DNA of 64,000 bases from Planctomycetota bacterium (GCA_009926625.1 RFON01000001.1:1-64000); one strand, 5' to 3'. Counted from the stretch's first letter, positions 18,869 to 28,185 are shown. The notes: a model not told the origin generated them from the sequence alone. A program made the numbers and translations.

Positions 18869-20196
18869 TGGTGGCGATGACGACCGCGCAGCAATCGGAC
18901 AGCGTGTCGATCATCCCTGCGCCGCGTCCATTCCGTGGTGAGGTGACTCCGCCAGGCTCCAAGAGCGAAACCAACAGGTTCCTCGTGCTTGCTGCGCTTT
19001 CGGAGGGGCGCACTCGGCTCGAATCACCACTGCGCGCCGATGACACGAACCGCTTCATCGACGCCCTGCGCGCATCGGGCACGCCAGTCACGGAAGGCTC
19101 ATCATGGATCGAACTTGAAGGGTCGCGCAGATTGGCGGGCGGCTCAAGCGTCACGCTTGGTGACGGTGGGACGCCGACGCGCTTCATGATCGCCTTGGCG
19201 ACGCTCGCACGAAAGCCAGTCATCATCGATGGCAGTGCACGAATGCGCGAGCGACCAGTTGCCGAGGGAATCGACATGCTGCGGGCGCTGGGAGCACAGA
19301 TCGAATATGTCGAAGCCGCGGGACGGCTCCCAGTTCGTGTCGGCGGCGGCAAGCTTCCCCGCGGCGGCGCACTGGAGGTGGGGCGAACCGCATCGAGCCA
19401 GTTCGTTTCCGCTGCGCTGCTGCTCGCGCCTCGGCTGGAGCGTGGCGTCGACCTCTTCGTGCGTTCGGATTCGCTGACGAGCCCCTCATATGTGGAGCTG
19501 ACCATCCACGCGCTCATGAAATGGGGCGTTCCAGTACAGGTTCAGCGGGACGGGGCGGGCAAGCTCACCCGCATCACGGTGCCGCCGACCGATCTGCGCG
19601 CCTCGTCCATGTCGGTCGAAGTGGATGCAAGCAGCGCGGCGTACTTCCTCGCGGCCGCTGCGATCGTGCCCGATGCTCGCGTGCTCATCCGCGGGCTGCC
19701 GCGGCTGTCGAAGCAGCCCGATGTTGCATGCCTCGCCGCGCTGGTGTCGATGGGTGCCTCGGAGAGTTCGAGTGCCGCGGGCATCGGCGTGGAGGGAACA
19801 TCCACCTGGCGCGGGATTGACATCGATGCATCGCGGTGGCCAGATGGCGCACTGTGCCTCGCGGCGATCGCCTCCATTGCCAAGGGAACGACGCGCATTC
19901 GCGGACTGGAGACGCTGAAGGTCAAGGAGTCCGACCGTGTGCATGTCATGGCCGAGGAACTCGCCCGCACAGGCTGCGGCATCGAGTCAACGGATCATTC
20001 GATCACCATTCATCCCGACCGCGCGCGAGCATCGCCAGTCTTGATTGATCCCCGCGGCGATCACCGAGTGGCCATGTCGTTCGCCGTGCTCGGGCTTGCT
20101 CGGCCTGGGATCTCCATCGCGAATCCCACCTGCGTCTCCAAGAGCTATCCAGCGTTCTGGCGCGACCTGCATCAGTTGACCGGTTGCGTCTCCTGA
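18865..20196 (+). CDS. aroA: 3-phosphoshikimate 1-carboxyvinyltransferase (EPSP synthase)
   Basis: A 443-residue cytosolic enzyme that joins phosphoenolpyruvate and shikimate-3-phosphate in chorismate synthesis. Signatures: PGSKSETNRFL at the N-terminus, GDGGTPTRFM in place of the commoner GNAGTAMR, a Gln-containing SSQFVSAALLLAP segment, Asp in EVDASSAAYFL, LKVKESDR and GDHRVAMSF near the C-terminus. Possible starts are GTG 18865, ATG 18868 and ATG 18877; all overlap or abut the stop of the GroES-like gene. The GDGGT segment makes this one of the less common EPSP synthase forms; its glyphosate response cannot be judged from sequence alone. Confidence 0.95.
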   Translation: MMVAMTTAQQSDSVSIIPAPRPFRGEVTPPGSKSETNRFLVLAALSEGRTRLESPLRADDTNRFIDALRASGTPVTEGSSWIELEGSRRLAGGSSVTLGDGGTPTRFMIALATLARKPVIIDGSARMRERPVAEGIDMLRALGAQIEYVEAAGRLPVRVGGGKLPRGGALEVGRTASSQFVSAALLLAPRLERGVDLFVRSDSLTSPSYVELTIHALMKWGVPVQVQRDGAGKLTRITVPPTDLRASSMSVEVDASSAAYFLAAAAIVPDARVLIRGLPRLSKQPDVACLAALVSMGASESSSAAGIGVEGTSTWRGIDIDASRWPDGALCLAAIASIAKGTTRIRGLETLKVKESDRVHVMAEELARTGCGIESTDHSITIHPDRARASPVLIDPRGDHRVAMSFAVLGLARPGISIANPTCVSKSYPAFWRDLHQLTGCVS

Positions 20197-20212
20197 TAGC
20201 CTCCATCGTTGG

Positions 20213-22048
20213 ATGGGCGCGTTCTTTCATTTCGCGCGGCGACTGCTTGACCGACCTGCTCGATTGGCTTGGACGCTGCTGTTCGCCGCCGTGTCAGCGG
20301 CTGGGCTTGGTGTCGGGCTGCTCAGCCTCGTCCCCATCCTGAAGCTGATCCTTAGCGAAGGGGGAAAGTCGTTGCAGGCGCTTGCTGCAGACTTCAACGC
20401 CTCTGACCCTTGGATGCGCATCCCGACCGAGGTGGTGGAGCGCCTGCCGAGTGATCCATTTTCTGGTGTCGTGCTGATCCTGACCTGCGTTGGCGTTCTC
20501 ACCATCGTCGGTGCGGCCGCGAACTTCCTGCATCAGTCTGCCAGTTACAGCTTGTGCACCGAGGTGGTGGCGCGCATTCGCCTCGATGTGTTCCGTCATG
20601 CGATGCGGATGCCGCTGCGCGAGGTGATGCGATTGGGGCCAGCGGAGTGTTCGAGTCGGGTCATTCGCGACACGGGCGAGCTGGTGGGCGGATTCATGAC
20701 ACTCACCGGCAAGGCAACCGCGCAGGTCACCAAGGCGATCGCTGCGTTCGCTGCAGCCGTCCTGATTGACTGGCGCGTGGTACTCGTCGCCGCGATTGCA
20801 GGGCCGATCTTCGGTGTGGTGCTGCGCAAGAGCGGCAAGCGGGTGCGCCGTGGAAACAGGGGAGCGCTGATGCAACAGGCGGCGCTGCTGCGAGTGACGA
20901 CGGAAGCGCTCAGTGGGCTGCGCATGGTGAAAACCGCGACTGCGGAGTCCGCCATGACGGGTCGTTTCCGCCGCGCGAACGATGGTGTTGTGCGCGAGTC
21001 GATGCGGGCGAGGATTGCCCAAAGCCTGGCGGGACCGTTGATCGAAACGCTCACGATCCTCACCGCGCTTGCACTTGCCGCCCTTGCCGTTCGGGAAATC
21101 CTGCGGGGCACATTGAGTTTCGACCGTTTCGTGCTCTCGCTCGGCTCGCTCGCGGCGGCAGCCGCATCGATCCGCCCGCTGGTGAGCTTTGCGATCGACA
21201 TCCAAGGTGCTGGCGCCGCTGCGGAGCGCCTTCGCGAACTGATGGGGCTGTCGCAGGAGCCGCGCCGCGCCGATGGACTCTCGCGGTTGCCGCGGCACCG
21301 TGCTCGACTTTCCTTTGAGCAGGTGTCATTCACCTACCCAGGCGCAAACGAGCCGGCCGTCCAAGATGTGACGCTTGACATTGTGTTCGGCGAGCATGTG
21401 GCGTTCGTGGGTCCCAATGGCTGCGGAAAGACAACGCTGCTTTCCATGCTGCCGCGTCTGCTCGATCCATCCGCGGGACGGATCCGCATCGACGGCGCTG
21501 ACATCGCGCAGTGCACCATCGGAAGTGTGCGCCGTCAGATTGGCGTGGTTACGCAGGAGTCGATCCTCATCCAGGGTTCGGTCGCCGAGAACATCTCGCT
21601 CGGTTCGCCTGGTGTGAAGCGAGAGGAACTCGTTGACGCTGCGCGACGCGCGCACGCGGAGGCATTCGTGCTGCGACTGGCAGGCGGACTCGATGGCGCC
21701 ATCAGTGAGCAGGGAGCGAGTTTGTCAGGCGGTCAACGACAGCGCTTGGCGATAGCCCGTGCGCTGCTGCGCGATCCTGCCATCCTGATTCTCGACGAGG
21801 CAACGAGCCAGATTGACGCCGAGAGCGAACAGCAGATCGGACAAGCATTGGCTGAGATCAGTCACTCGAGGACAACGCTGACGGTTGCACATCGCCTCTC
21901 CACCATGCTGTCCGCAGATCGAATCGTGGTGATGGACAAGGGGCGGGTCGTGGACATCGGAACGCACCCGCAGTTGCTCGACCGCTGCAGCGTCTACCAG
22001 CGGCTTGTGCGAAGTCAGATGCAGGGCACCGAAGCTGCTTCCGCCTGA
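20213..22048 (+). CDS. MsbA-type ABC exporter (transmembrane plus ATPase)
   Basis: A 611-residue half-transporter with an N-terminal six-helix ABC type-1 domain (about residues 10-320) and a C-terminal ATPase (about 360-600). Walker A is GPNGCGKTT, the signature is LSGGQRQRLAIARALL, Walker B is ILILDEATS and the H-loop His is in TVAHRLST. Such homodimeric exporters move lipids, lipid A precursors, drugs or peptides; sequence alone does not choose. It begins 16 bp after aroA on the same strand and converges on the next gene with a 42-bp gap. Confidence 0.9.
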   Translation: MGAFFHFARRLLDRPARLAWTLLFAAVSAAGLGVGLLSLVPILKLILSEGGKSLQALAADFNASDPWMRIPTEVVERLPSDPFSGVVLILTCVGVLTIVGAAANFLHQSASYSLCTEVVARIRLDVFRHAMRMPLREVMRLGPAECSSRVIRDTGELVGGFMTLTGKATAQVTKAIAAFAAAVLIDWRVVLVAAIAGPIFGVVLRKSGKRVRRGNRGALMQQAALLRVTTEALSGLRMVKTATAESAMTGRFRRANDGVVRESMRARIAQSLAGPLIETLTILTALALAALAVREILRGTLSFDRFVLSLGSLAAAAASIRPLVSFAIDIQGAGAAAERLRELMGLSQEPRRADGLSRLPRHRARLSFEQVSFTYPGANEPAVQDVTLDIVFGEHVAFVGPNGCGKTTLLSMLPRLLDPSAGRIRIDGADIAQCTIGSVRRQIGVVTQESILIQGSVAENISLGSPGVKREELVDAARRAHAEAFVLRLAGGLDGAISEQGASLSGGQRQRLAIARALLRDPAILILDEATSQIDAESEQQIGQALAEISHSRTTLTVAHRLSTMLSADRIVVMDKGRVVDIGTHPQLLDRCSVYQRLVRSQMQGTEAASA

Positions 22049-22090
22049 TTCTTCGGCTTCGGGGTGGCGCGCACGCGCGCGCTCATGCGC

Positions 22091-22795
22091 TCATGGCTGC
22101 TGCTGCGCTGGCGCTGGCGCTGCGGGCTGCTCGGGAACGGGCATGGCGATCACGACGGGGCCCTTCGATGCGGACCACACGCCATACAGCATTGCCACGG
22201 TGCAGATGAGCGCAACGGCAGCAAGCCAGAACTGGAGCGATCGTTCGAGGCGATCTGACTGCGCGACGCGACGCTGGGTTGCCAAAACGAGGTTCTCGAC
22301 GGCGCGCGACTGGCGCTCACTGGAGCTTGCGAATGTGCTGATGGCACCAGACACCTCCTTCAGGCTGTCCGCGACCCGCAGGCTGACCTCGTGGTTCAGG
22401 TCGAGTTGCTGCTGCACGAGCCCAAGCGTTTGCGTTTGGCGATCGGCACCATCGACCAATTCGGTCAGGTTTCGTTCGATGGTCTGATCTCGCTGTCGTG
22501 CGCGTACCGATTGGTCCATCAGCGTTTCGAGCACCTGTGCCTGTTGCTTCGCCAGTTGCGGCATCGCCTGCATGGTGCTCGACAGTGTGGCGAGCATCGC
22601 TTGCAGTTCCTGCTGCGAGCGCGCGTGCTCAGCGACTTGCGCGCGAAGTTCCGCGGGAAGGTCGTTTGTCTGACCGTTCATCTCGCGTACGACGGGCAGC
22701 GTCTGCGCAGGTGCGGGATCGATGACTTCCTGCGTCGGCACGCTGCCAGTGGGGGCAATCCCGAGCGCTTCCTTCAGAGAGGTCCACCAGCCCAT
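22091..22795 (-). CDS. C-terminally anchored coiled-coil protein, unknown function
   Basis: A 234-residue protein starting MGWWTSLKEALGIAPTG. Residues about 55-180 are Gln/Leu/Ala/Glu-rich with heptad character (for example QAQVLETLMDQSVRARQ), then a transmembrane helix (FWLAAVALICTVAMLYGVW) and a Pro/Ala/Gln tail. ATG 22795 is chosen because longer in-frame versions would overlap the divergent lipoprotein gene starting at 22818. Only 22 bp separate the two starts. No family recognised; the topology resembles tail-anchored scaffold proteins. Confidence 0.65.
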   Translation of the reverse strand: MGWWTSLKEALGIAPTGSVPTQEVIDPAPAQTLPVVREMNGQTNDLPAELRAQVAEHARSQQELQAMLATLSSTMQAMPQLAKQQAQVLETLMDQSVRARQRDQTIERNLTELVDGADRQTQTLGLVQQQLDLNHEVSLRVADSLKEVSGAISTFASSSERQSRAVENLVLATQRRVAQSDRLERSLQFWLAAVALICTVAMLYGVWSASKGPVVIAMPVPEQPAAPAPAQQQP

Positions 22796-22817
22796 CGCTG
22801 CGCTAATGTAGCCCCCC

Positions 22818-23699
22818 GTGAGTGACTTCGCCGCGCGGCATCGATGGTCGACGATCCATGCTGTGCTGCTTGCGTTTGTCTGCACATCATGTGAACGCGG
22901 CGAATCGCCAGCGGCGCGACAAGCTGACGCGCCGCGGGCAGCTCGCATCGTGTCGCTGTCGCCAGGCGTGACCGCAACGCTCGTTGAACTTGGCGCGAAG
23001 GACCTCCTCGTGGGACGAACGCCATGGTGTTCTGGCGCACCCCACACGCCAGCGGTTGGAACGCTGCTCGACATCGATGCAGAGGCACTTGTTCGGGCGA
23101 ACCCGACACTGCTGTTCGTTCAGCCGCCCGTGCAGGGACTGCCTGCGGCACTCGTGGACCTTGCGCAGATGAAGGGGTGGACCGTGTTCCCTGTCCAACT
23201 TGCCACGTTTGATGACTGCCGACGCGCAGTGCGGGATGTCGCATCGGCATGCGCCCCGTTCTGCGAGGAAGGGCAACGCACCGAGATGCATGTTCATGCG
23301 GGGCGACTGTGCGCTGCGTTGGACGAAGCGACCAAGCCGCTGGGCGGCGCCTCGGGCAAGCGGTTGCTCGCCGTGCTGTGCGGTCAGGAGGATGCGGATG
23401 TCCTCGCATTCGGAATCGACAGCTACCTGATGGAAGCGCTGCAGTCGATGGGGTTCGATCCTGCGCTCGAGCGCATGGGGTACCAGTCGCTTGGACGGGA
23501 AGATCTGCTGCGCATCAAGGCCGACATCGTCATCCTGCTCGGGCGGCGAGGCGACGATGACCGATGCGGCTTTCCGACGGACGACACACAACGCGTACTG
23601 CGGGTTGACGAGCCGGCGCTGTTGCAACCTGGCGGAGGAATCGCCGCATCGCTTGGCCGCCTTCGGTCGTTGTTGGCGACTGAGGTCCAAGCGCCATGA
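22818..23699 (+). CDS. ABC importer substrate-binding lipoprotein (BtuF/FecB type)
   Basis: A 293-residue periplasmic binding protein of the cobalamin/iron-siderophore class. A signal peptide ends at FVCTSCERG, giving a likely lipidated Cys. Two alpha/beta lobes follow: RIVSLSPGVTATLVELGA opens the first, and VGTLLDIDAEALVRANPTLLF marks the conserved middle region. A long helix is expected between the lobes. It is the first gene of a three-gene importer: its stop overlaps the permease start by 4 nt. The substrate could be cobalamin, haem or a siderophore. The gap upstream is only 22 bp, so no cobalamin riboswitch fits there. Confidence 0.85.
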   Translation: MSDFAARHRWSTIHAVLLAFVCTSCERGESPAARQADAPRAARIVSLSPGVTATLVELGAKDLLVGRTPWCSGAPHTPAVGTLLDIDAEALVRANPTLLFVQPPVQGLPAALVDLAQMKGWTVFPVQLATFDDCRRAVRDVASACAPFCEEGQRTEMHVHAGRLCAALDEATKPLGGASGKRLLAVLCGQEDADVLAFGIDSYLMEALQSMGFDPALERMGYQSLGREDLLRIKADIVILLGRRGDDDRCGFPTDDTQRVLRVDEPALLQPGGGIAASLGRLRSLLATEVQAP

Positions 23700-24712
23700 A
23701 TCCACCGCGCCGAAAGGGATGGGGTCCGATCGTGCTTGGTCTGGCGCTGTTCACGGGGGTCGTTGCACGCCTGTTGATTGGGCGTGATCCAACGACGGGA
23801 GATTGGGTCGTCGGCTTTCCCGAAGCGGACATTGTTGCGCTTCGTTTCGGCGCGGTGAAGTCCGGTGCGGCTGCCGGAGCGGCGCTCGGCCTCAGCGGGC
23901 TGCTCTTGCAGGCGCTTCTTCGCAACCCTCTTGCATCGCCATTCATCTTGGGACTTTCGGCTGGCGCTGGACTTGGCGCAACGCTGGCGGCATGGTCGCC
24001 TCTCGCGGTCGCGGGTGCCGCAGCTGCATTCTTCGGTCCTGACGCGCTGCTCCCAGGAACAATCGGCGCAGTCAGCGTGCTGCTGCTCGTGTACTTGCTC
24101 GGCCGACGAGGTGGAATGCTTGATCCTCTGACGCTGGTGCTCGCGGGAACTGTGGTTGCGAGCATGTGCGGTGCACTCACGCTGCTCCTGCAATCGATGA
24201 TGCCGCCAACAAGCCGCGGCGAACTCTGGAGCTGGTTCATGGGACAGGTCCCCGAACTGCCCCGCGCAGTGCCTTGGTGGAACACGGTGGCCATCTTGGC
24301 GATCGTGTTGTTCGCGGCGTCGGTGAAGGCGCGGGCGCTCGATGTGGCGAGTGCTGGTGATGATGAAGCCGAGAGCCTCGGTGTTGCGGTCGGACCGTTG
24401 CGACTTGGATTGTTCATCGGTGCAGGTGCGCTTGCGGCGACGAGCGTTGCGCTCTGCGGGCCGATCGCGTTCGTGGGATTCATGGCTCCGCACCTCGCGC
24501 GCGCCTTGCTCGGCGGACTGCATGCCGCGCTCGTGCCCGCGAGCGCCGTCGCGGGAGCGGCCATCCTGATCTGGAGCGATGCCCTTCGGCAAGGGATCGA
24601 CTTTGGCAGTGGAAGGCTGCCGATCGGCGTGCTCACGGCGCTTTTCGGCGGGCCCGTGTTCCTCTTGGTGCTGCGCTCGACTCGTGTTCGCCGCGGAGAC
24701 TGGGCGTGCTGA
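23696..24712 (+). CDS. FecCD/BtuC-type ABC permease
   Basis: A 338-residue inner-membrane permease with about ten helices. The FecCD hallmark block reads LSGLLLQALLRNPLASP followed by FILGLSAGAGLGA. A second diagnostic segment near the C-terminus is CGPIAFVGFMAPHLAR, and the ATPase-coupling region includes DDEAESLGVAVG. It forms a homodimeric channel taking up cobalamin, haem or ferric siderophore handed over by the binding protein encoded upstream. It overlaps both neighbours by 4-7 nt, so the three genes are a single translational unit. Confidence 0.92.
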   Translation: MNPPRRKGWGPIVLGLALFTGVVARLLIGRDPTTGDWVVGFPEADIVALRFGAVKSGAAAGAALGLSGLLLQALLRNPLASPFILGLSAGAGLGATLAAWSPLAVAGAAAAFFGPDALLPGTIGAVSVLLLVYLLGRRGGMLDPLTLVLAGTVVASMCGALTLLLQSMMPPTSRGELWSWFMGQVPELPRAVPWWNTVAILAIVLFAASVKARALDVASAGDDEAESLGVAVGPLRLGLFIGAGALAATSVALCGPIAFVGFMAPHLARALLGGLHAALVPASAVAGAAILIWSDALRQGIDFGSGRLPIGVLTALFGGPVFLLVLRSTRVRRGDWAC

Positions 24713-25446
24713 GCATTCAACAAGCATCGTTTGCCTATGCCAACCGCCGCGTACTCGATGCGGTGACGATGGAGGTTGGAGTGGGTCGAACATGTTTGGT
24801 GATCGGGAGAAACGGCAGTGGAAAGAGCTCGTTGCTTCGCCTCGCGGCGGGGCTGCGAGCGCCACTCGAGGGATCGGTGCAGTGGCGTGGCCGTGACATC
24901 TGCTCGACCCACCCCGCGCAGCGGGCGCGTTCGGTCGCGTGGGTTGCGCAGCGGTCAACGCTTGCGATCGATGTCACGGTGCGCGATGTCATCGAGTTCG
25001 GTGCCGTGCATGGCGCGGCAAGCGTGTCGGCGGAGGCGCTCCTCCAGGAACTTGCGCTTGAGCCGCTTGCGGACAGGCGTTTTCATGAACTGTCTGGCGG
25101 CGAGCAGCAACGCTGCGTCGTCGCGCGGGCACTTCGCCAGCATCCAGCGGGTGGGCTCCTGGTGCTCGATGAGCCCCTTGCGAATCTCGATCCTGCTGAG
25201 GCGATGCGGGTGGTGGAAGCGCTGCGCCGCCGCTGTCGGCAGGGCAGTGTTGTGGTGGCTGCGATGCACGACCTTTCCGTGGTGGATCAGTGGGCCGACG
25301 ATGTGGCGCTCTTGGACAGCGGCAGGCTGATCGCGTTCGGTCCCCCAAGAAGCGTGTTGCAGCCTCGGGAACTGCAGTCTGCGTTCGGCTGCGAGTTTCA
25401 GGTGGGTACAGCGTCGCTGTCGCTGCGGCTGCCGCGAGGCGAGTAA
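24706..25446 (+). CDS. ABC importer ATPase (BtuD/FhuC type)
   Basis: A 246-residue cytoplasmic ATPase driving the preceding permease. Walker A is GRNGSGKSSL, the signature is LSGGEQQRCVVARAL, Walker B is LLVLDEPLANLDP and the H-loop is in AAMHDLSVV. The start is GTG at 24706, inside the permease end. The Gln loop is in VAWVAQRST. It completes the importer; the substrate is not determined by sequence. Confidence 0.92.
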   Translation: MLSIQQASFAYANRRVLDAVTMEVGVGRTCLVIGRNGSGKSSLLRLAAGLRAPLEGSVQWRGRDICSTHPAQRARSVAWVAQRSTLAIDVTVRDVIEFGAVHGAASVSAEALLQELALEPLADRRFHELSGGEQQRCVVARALRQHPAGGLLVLDEPLANLDPAEAMRVVEALRRRCRQGSVVVAAMHDLSVVDQWADDVALLDSGRLIAFGPPRSVLQPRELQSAFGCEFQVGTASLSLRLPRGE

Positions 25447-25461
25447 CCTCTGACGGCTCCC

Positions 25462-26241
25462 ATGTCGACTGGCACGATCATCTTCATCGTCGTCCTCGTT
25501 GTGCAGGCTGTGATCCGCATCGTGGCCAAGCAGGGTGAGAAGAAGGCCAAGGCTGCCAAGGCAACGGCGGAGGGTTCCCAGGTGAGTCCGCGCGAGTTGA
25601 CGAGGAACACGGAGGTTTCAGCACCGGCGATCGTGGCCATGCCCGCACGCGAGGTGACGCCGAGTGCATCGCGGCCTACCGCAGTGCCAGTGCCAGCGGA
25701 GGCTCCGATGGATGCACGCGCTTACTTCGCGGCGATGAAGCAGCGCATTGATCAGTTTGCAGAGAGCGCCCCCCCTGAGGTGGTTGCGGCGATCCGCGGT
25801 CAGTGGAGCCAAGCTGTACGCGAAGCAAAGTTGGATGTTGGGCCGCTCGAGGGCGTTTCGGCTGGCACGAGTGGGGCAGCCGAGAAGGTCGGAGGCCGGG
25901 TAGTGGTCGACGTAACGACTACTGTGGATTCTTCTGTGGATTGGGATGACGAAGAAGGAGAGGAAGACCCCGAAGGCGAGGCGACCGGAACCTACTTGCA
26001 CGATCGCGCCCAGCAGATTCACGATGGCGCTTTGCGCGGTCGGCATCCACGGCAGGGAGTTCGTGCTGTATTGCCTGCCTTGCCTGCCTTGCCTGCGTTG
26101 ACTGCCTTGACTGTGCCCGCCACGGACGGTCCCTTGGTCAGCCCCCTGCGGAAGGCGCTCGCGAGCAAAGCTGGACTGCGCGACGGAATCCTGATGGCAG
26201 AAGTGCTCGGACCGCCTCTCTCTCTACGCCAACCAACCTAG
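25462..26241 (+). CDS. N-terminally anchored protein with repeat tract, unknown function
   Basis: A 259-residue protein. One membrane helix (TIIFIVVLVVQAVIRIVA) begins at residue 3, followed by a charged segment, an Ala/Pro-rich linker and an acidic stretch DDEEGEEDPEGEA near residue 155. Near residue 205 a 9-bp tandem repeat encodes a Leu-Pro-Ala/Leu-Thr-Ala run. The C-terminus (LRDGILMAEVLGPPLSLR) resembles a short conserved tail seen in membrane proteins of planctomycetes, judged from memory. It follows the ABC ATPase by 15 bp. No function can be given. Confidence 0.65.
   Translation: MSTGTIIFIVVLVVQAVIRIVAKQGEKKAKAAKATAEGSQVSPRELTRNTEVSAPAIVAMPAREVTPSASRPTAVPVPAEAPMDARAYFAAMKQRIDQFAESAPPEVVAAIRGQWSQAVREAKLDVGPLEGVSAGTSGAAEKVGGRVVVDVTTTVDSSVDWDDEEGEEDPEGEATGTYLHDRAQQIHDGALRGRHPRQGVRAVLPALPALPALTALTVPATDGPLVSPLRKALASKAGLRDGILMAEVLGPPLSLRQPT
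26071..26115 (+). repeat. 9-bp tandem repeat, five copies, inside a coding region
   Basis: Five in-frame copies of a 9-bp unit, the first two being exact TTGCCTGCC, the third differing at its last base and the last two carrying an A for C change. The tract encodes Leu-Pro-Ala repeats then Leu-Thr-Ala. Copy-number change would keep the frame. Confidence 0.9.
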
Positions 26242-26336
26242 TTTCGGACATCTGATCTGAAATATCAATTCGCTGAACATCGGCGATTGTGAGCCTTTCT
26301 GCGCCGATTTAGCAAAGACACTATGCTCACGCGATC

Positions 26337-26831
26337 ATGATGGACATTCGAAAGCTGAAGGAACTTGTCCGGCTCATGGTCGAGAACGACCTCACGGAGC
26401 TGGACTTGAGGGACAAGGAAGAGCAAGCGACGATCCGCCGCCAAACCACTTTGAGTGCCCCGCAGTTGATCCACCATGGTTCTTCCGCACAATCGACTCC
26501 CCAAGTTCCGGCACTTGCCACGGGGTCGGCGGGTGCCACGGCGGTTGGAAGGCCTAGTCCCGATGGTTCCGAGGGGCAGGGCGACACGGGACTTGAAGCC
26601 ATCGAAAGCCCAATGGTGGGAACTTTTTATGCGGCGTCCGGACCAGACAAGCCACCGTTGGTAGCCGTTGGAACGGTCGTGGAGCCCAACACAGTGGTTT
26701 GCCTCCTCGAGGCCATGAAGATCTTCAATGAGATCAAGGCAGAACGCGCTGGAACCATCGCGAAGGTGCTTGTGAAGAACGGACAAGCTGTTGAGTTCGG
26801 TCAGCAACTCTTCCTGATTCGTCCGAGCTGA
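26337..26831 (+). CDS. accB: Biotin carboxyl carrier protein of acetyl-CoA carboxylase
   Basis: A 164-residue carrier. The N-terminal helical region ([20 protein letters not shown]) matches BCCP, a Ser/Pro/Ala-rich linker spans about residues 40-85, and the biotinyl domain follows. The biotin-accepting Lys is in [10 protein letters not shown], and [11 protein letters not shown] marks the start of the domain. Start ATG 26337 or the adjacent 26340. It is 7 bp upstream of accC in the usual accBC pair. The 95-bp gap upstream is A/T-rich for this genome and carries a TATGCT about 10 bp before the start; it is probably the promoter, though no convincing -35 box is seen. Confidence 0.95.
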   Translation: MMDIRKLKELVRLMVENDLTELDLRDKEEQATIRRQTTLSAPQLIHHGSSAQSTPQVPALATGSAGATAVGRPSPDGSEGQGDTGLEAIESPMVGTFYAASGPDKPPLVAVGTVVEPNTVVCLLEAMKIFNEIKAERAGTIAKVLVKNGQAVEFGQQLFLIRPS

Positions 26832-26838
26832 CGACGCC

Positions 26839-28185
26839 ATGTTCAAGCGAGTATTGATTGCCAATCGGGGCGAGATTGCCCTGCGCATCATTCGCGCGTG
26901 CCGTGAGCTTGGGATTGAACCAGTGTGTGTGTATTCGTCGGCCGATGCTGGCGGCCCATGGCTCGAGCAGGCCGCTCAGGCAGTTTGCATCGGACCGCCG
27001 CCGAGCAAGGACTCGTACCTTCGCATCGAACGCATCATCGCTGCAGCAGAAATCTCGCATGCGGATGCGATCCACCCTGGGTACGGATTCCTCTCGGAGA
27101 ACGCACACTTCGCGGAAGTGTGCCGCGACAGCGGGTTCGAGTTCATCGGCCCAAGCCCCGAAGCCATGTCTGCGCTTGGCGACAAGGTCAACTGCAAGCG
27201 ACTTGCACGGAAAGCGGGCACGCCCATTTTCCCCGGCAGCGATGGCGGGATCGAGGACATTGACGAAGCCGTCGAGGTCGCGCGAGACATTGGCTTTCCA
27301 GTGATCGTGAAGGCATCTGGTGGTGGTGGTGGACGGGGCATGCGCATCGCCCACGATGAGGCGGGGCTGCGGCAGGGGATCGAGCAGGCTCGGCAAGAGG
27401 CGGCGGCTGCCTTCGGAAATCCAATGGTGTTCGTCGAGAAATACCTGGAACTCGCGCGTCACTTCGAGGTGCAGGTCATTGGCGACAAGCACGGGAACGC
27501 AGTGCACCTCTATGAGCGGGATTGCTCGAGCCAACGGCGGCACCAGAAGCTGATCGAGGAGGCGCCGGCTCCCGGCGTCGATCCCACCAAGCGCGAGGCG
27601 GTCTGCCAGTCCGCCGCAGAGTTGATCCGTCAGGCGAAGTACTCGGGTGCAGCGACCTGCGAGTTCCTCATGGACCGCCACCAGAACTTCTACATGCTCG
27701 AAGTGAACACGCGCGTCCAAGTGGAACATCCGATTTCCGAGGCGATCACGGGAGTCGACATCGTGCAGACAGGGATTCGCGTGGCGGCGGGGGAGCACCT
27801 CCCCTACAAGCAGTCGGACATCCGCATTCAGGGGCATGCGATGGAGTTCCGCATCAATGCGGAGGATCCCGCGCGCAACTTCATGCCGCAGGCTGGGCTT
27901 GTGGAGACTTGGATCGCGCCTGGCGGTCCAGGCATTCGCCTCGACAGCCATGTTCGAGCTGGCTACCGAGTTCCGACGCACTACGACTCGATGGTCGGGA
28001 AGTTGATCGTGCATGCGCCCACCCGTGAGCAGTGCATTCGGCGCTCACTTGGCGCACTTGCCGAGTTCAAGGTCGGGCCCATCAAGACCACGATTCCGTT
28101 GTACGAGCGACTGCTGCGTGAAGAGCTCTTCGTCAACGCAGCGCACGACATCAAGTATGTGGAACGGCTGCTCGCGGCGACCTGA
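26839..28185 (+). CDS. accC: Biotin carboxylase subunit of acetyl-CoA carboxylase
   Basis: A 448-residue ATP-grasp enzyme carboxylating the biotin on AccB in the first step of fatty acid synthesis. The N-terminal biotin carboxylase domain begins FKRVLIANRGEIALRIIRAC. The ATP-binding Gly-rich loop is KASGGGGGRGM. GYGFLSENAHFAE and the catalytic EVNTRVQVEHPISE block are present. Length matches the AccC standard of about 450. The downstream tRNA-Gly gene is 40 bp away. Confidence 0.96.
   Translation: MFKRVLIANRGEIALRIIRACRELGIEPVCVYSSADAGGPWLEQAAQAVCIGPPPSKDSYLRIERIIAAAEISHADAIHPGYGFLSENAHFAEVCRDSGFEFIGPSPEAMSALGDKVNCKRLARKAGTPIFPGSDGGIEDIDEAVEVARDIGFPVIVKASGGGGGRGMRIAHDEAGLRQGIEQARQEAAAAFGNPMVFVEKYLELARHFEVQVIGDKHGNAVHLYERDCSSQRRHQKLIEEAPAPGVDPTKREAVCQSAAELIRQAKYSGAATCEFLMDRHQNFYMLEVNTRVQVEHPISEAITGVDIVQTGIRVAAGEHLPYKQSDIRIQGHAMEFRINAEDPARNFMPQAGLVETWIAPGGPGIRLDSHVRAGYRVPTHYDSMVGKLIVHAPTREQCIRRSLGALAEFKVGPIKTTIPLYERLLREELFVNAAHDIKYVERLLAAT

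Noticed and set aside
23423-24958. 511-codon minus-strand frame
   Set aside because: Antisense to the importer permease and neighbours; Arg/Ser-rich shadow.
26242-26336. Possible promoter before accB
   Set aside because: TATGCT is present near the start but no matching -35 box at a sensible distance, so it is mentioned only in the accB entry.
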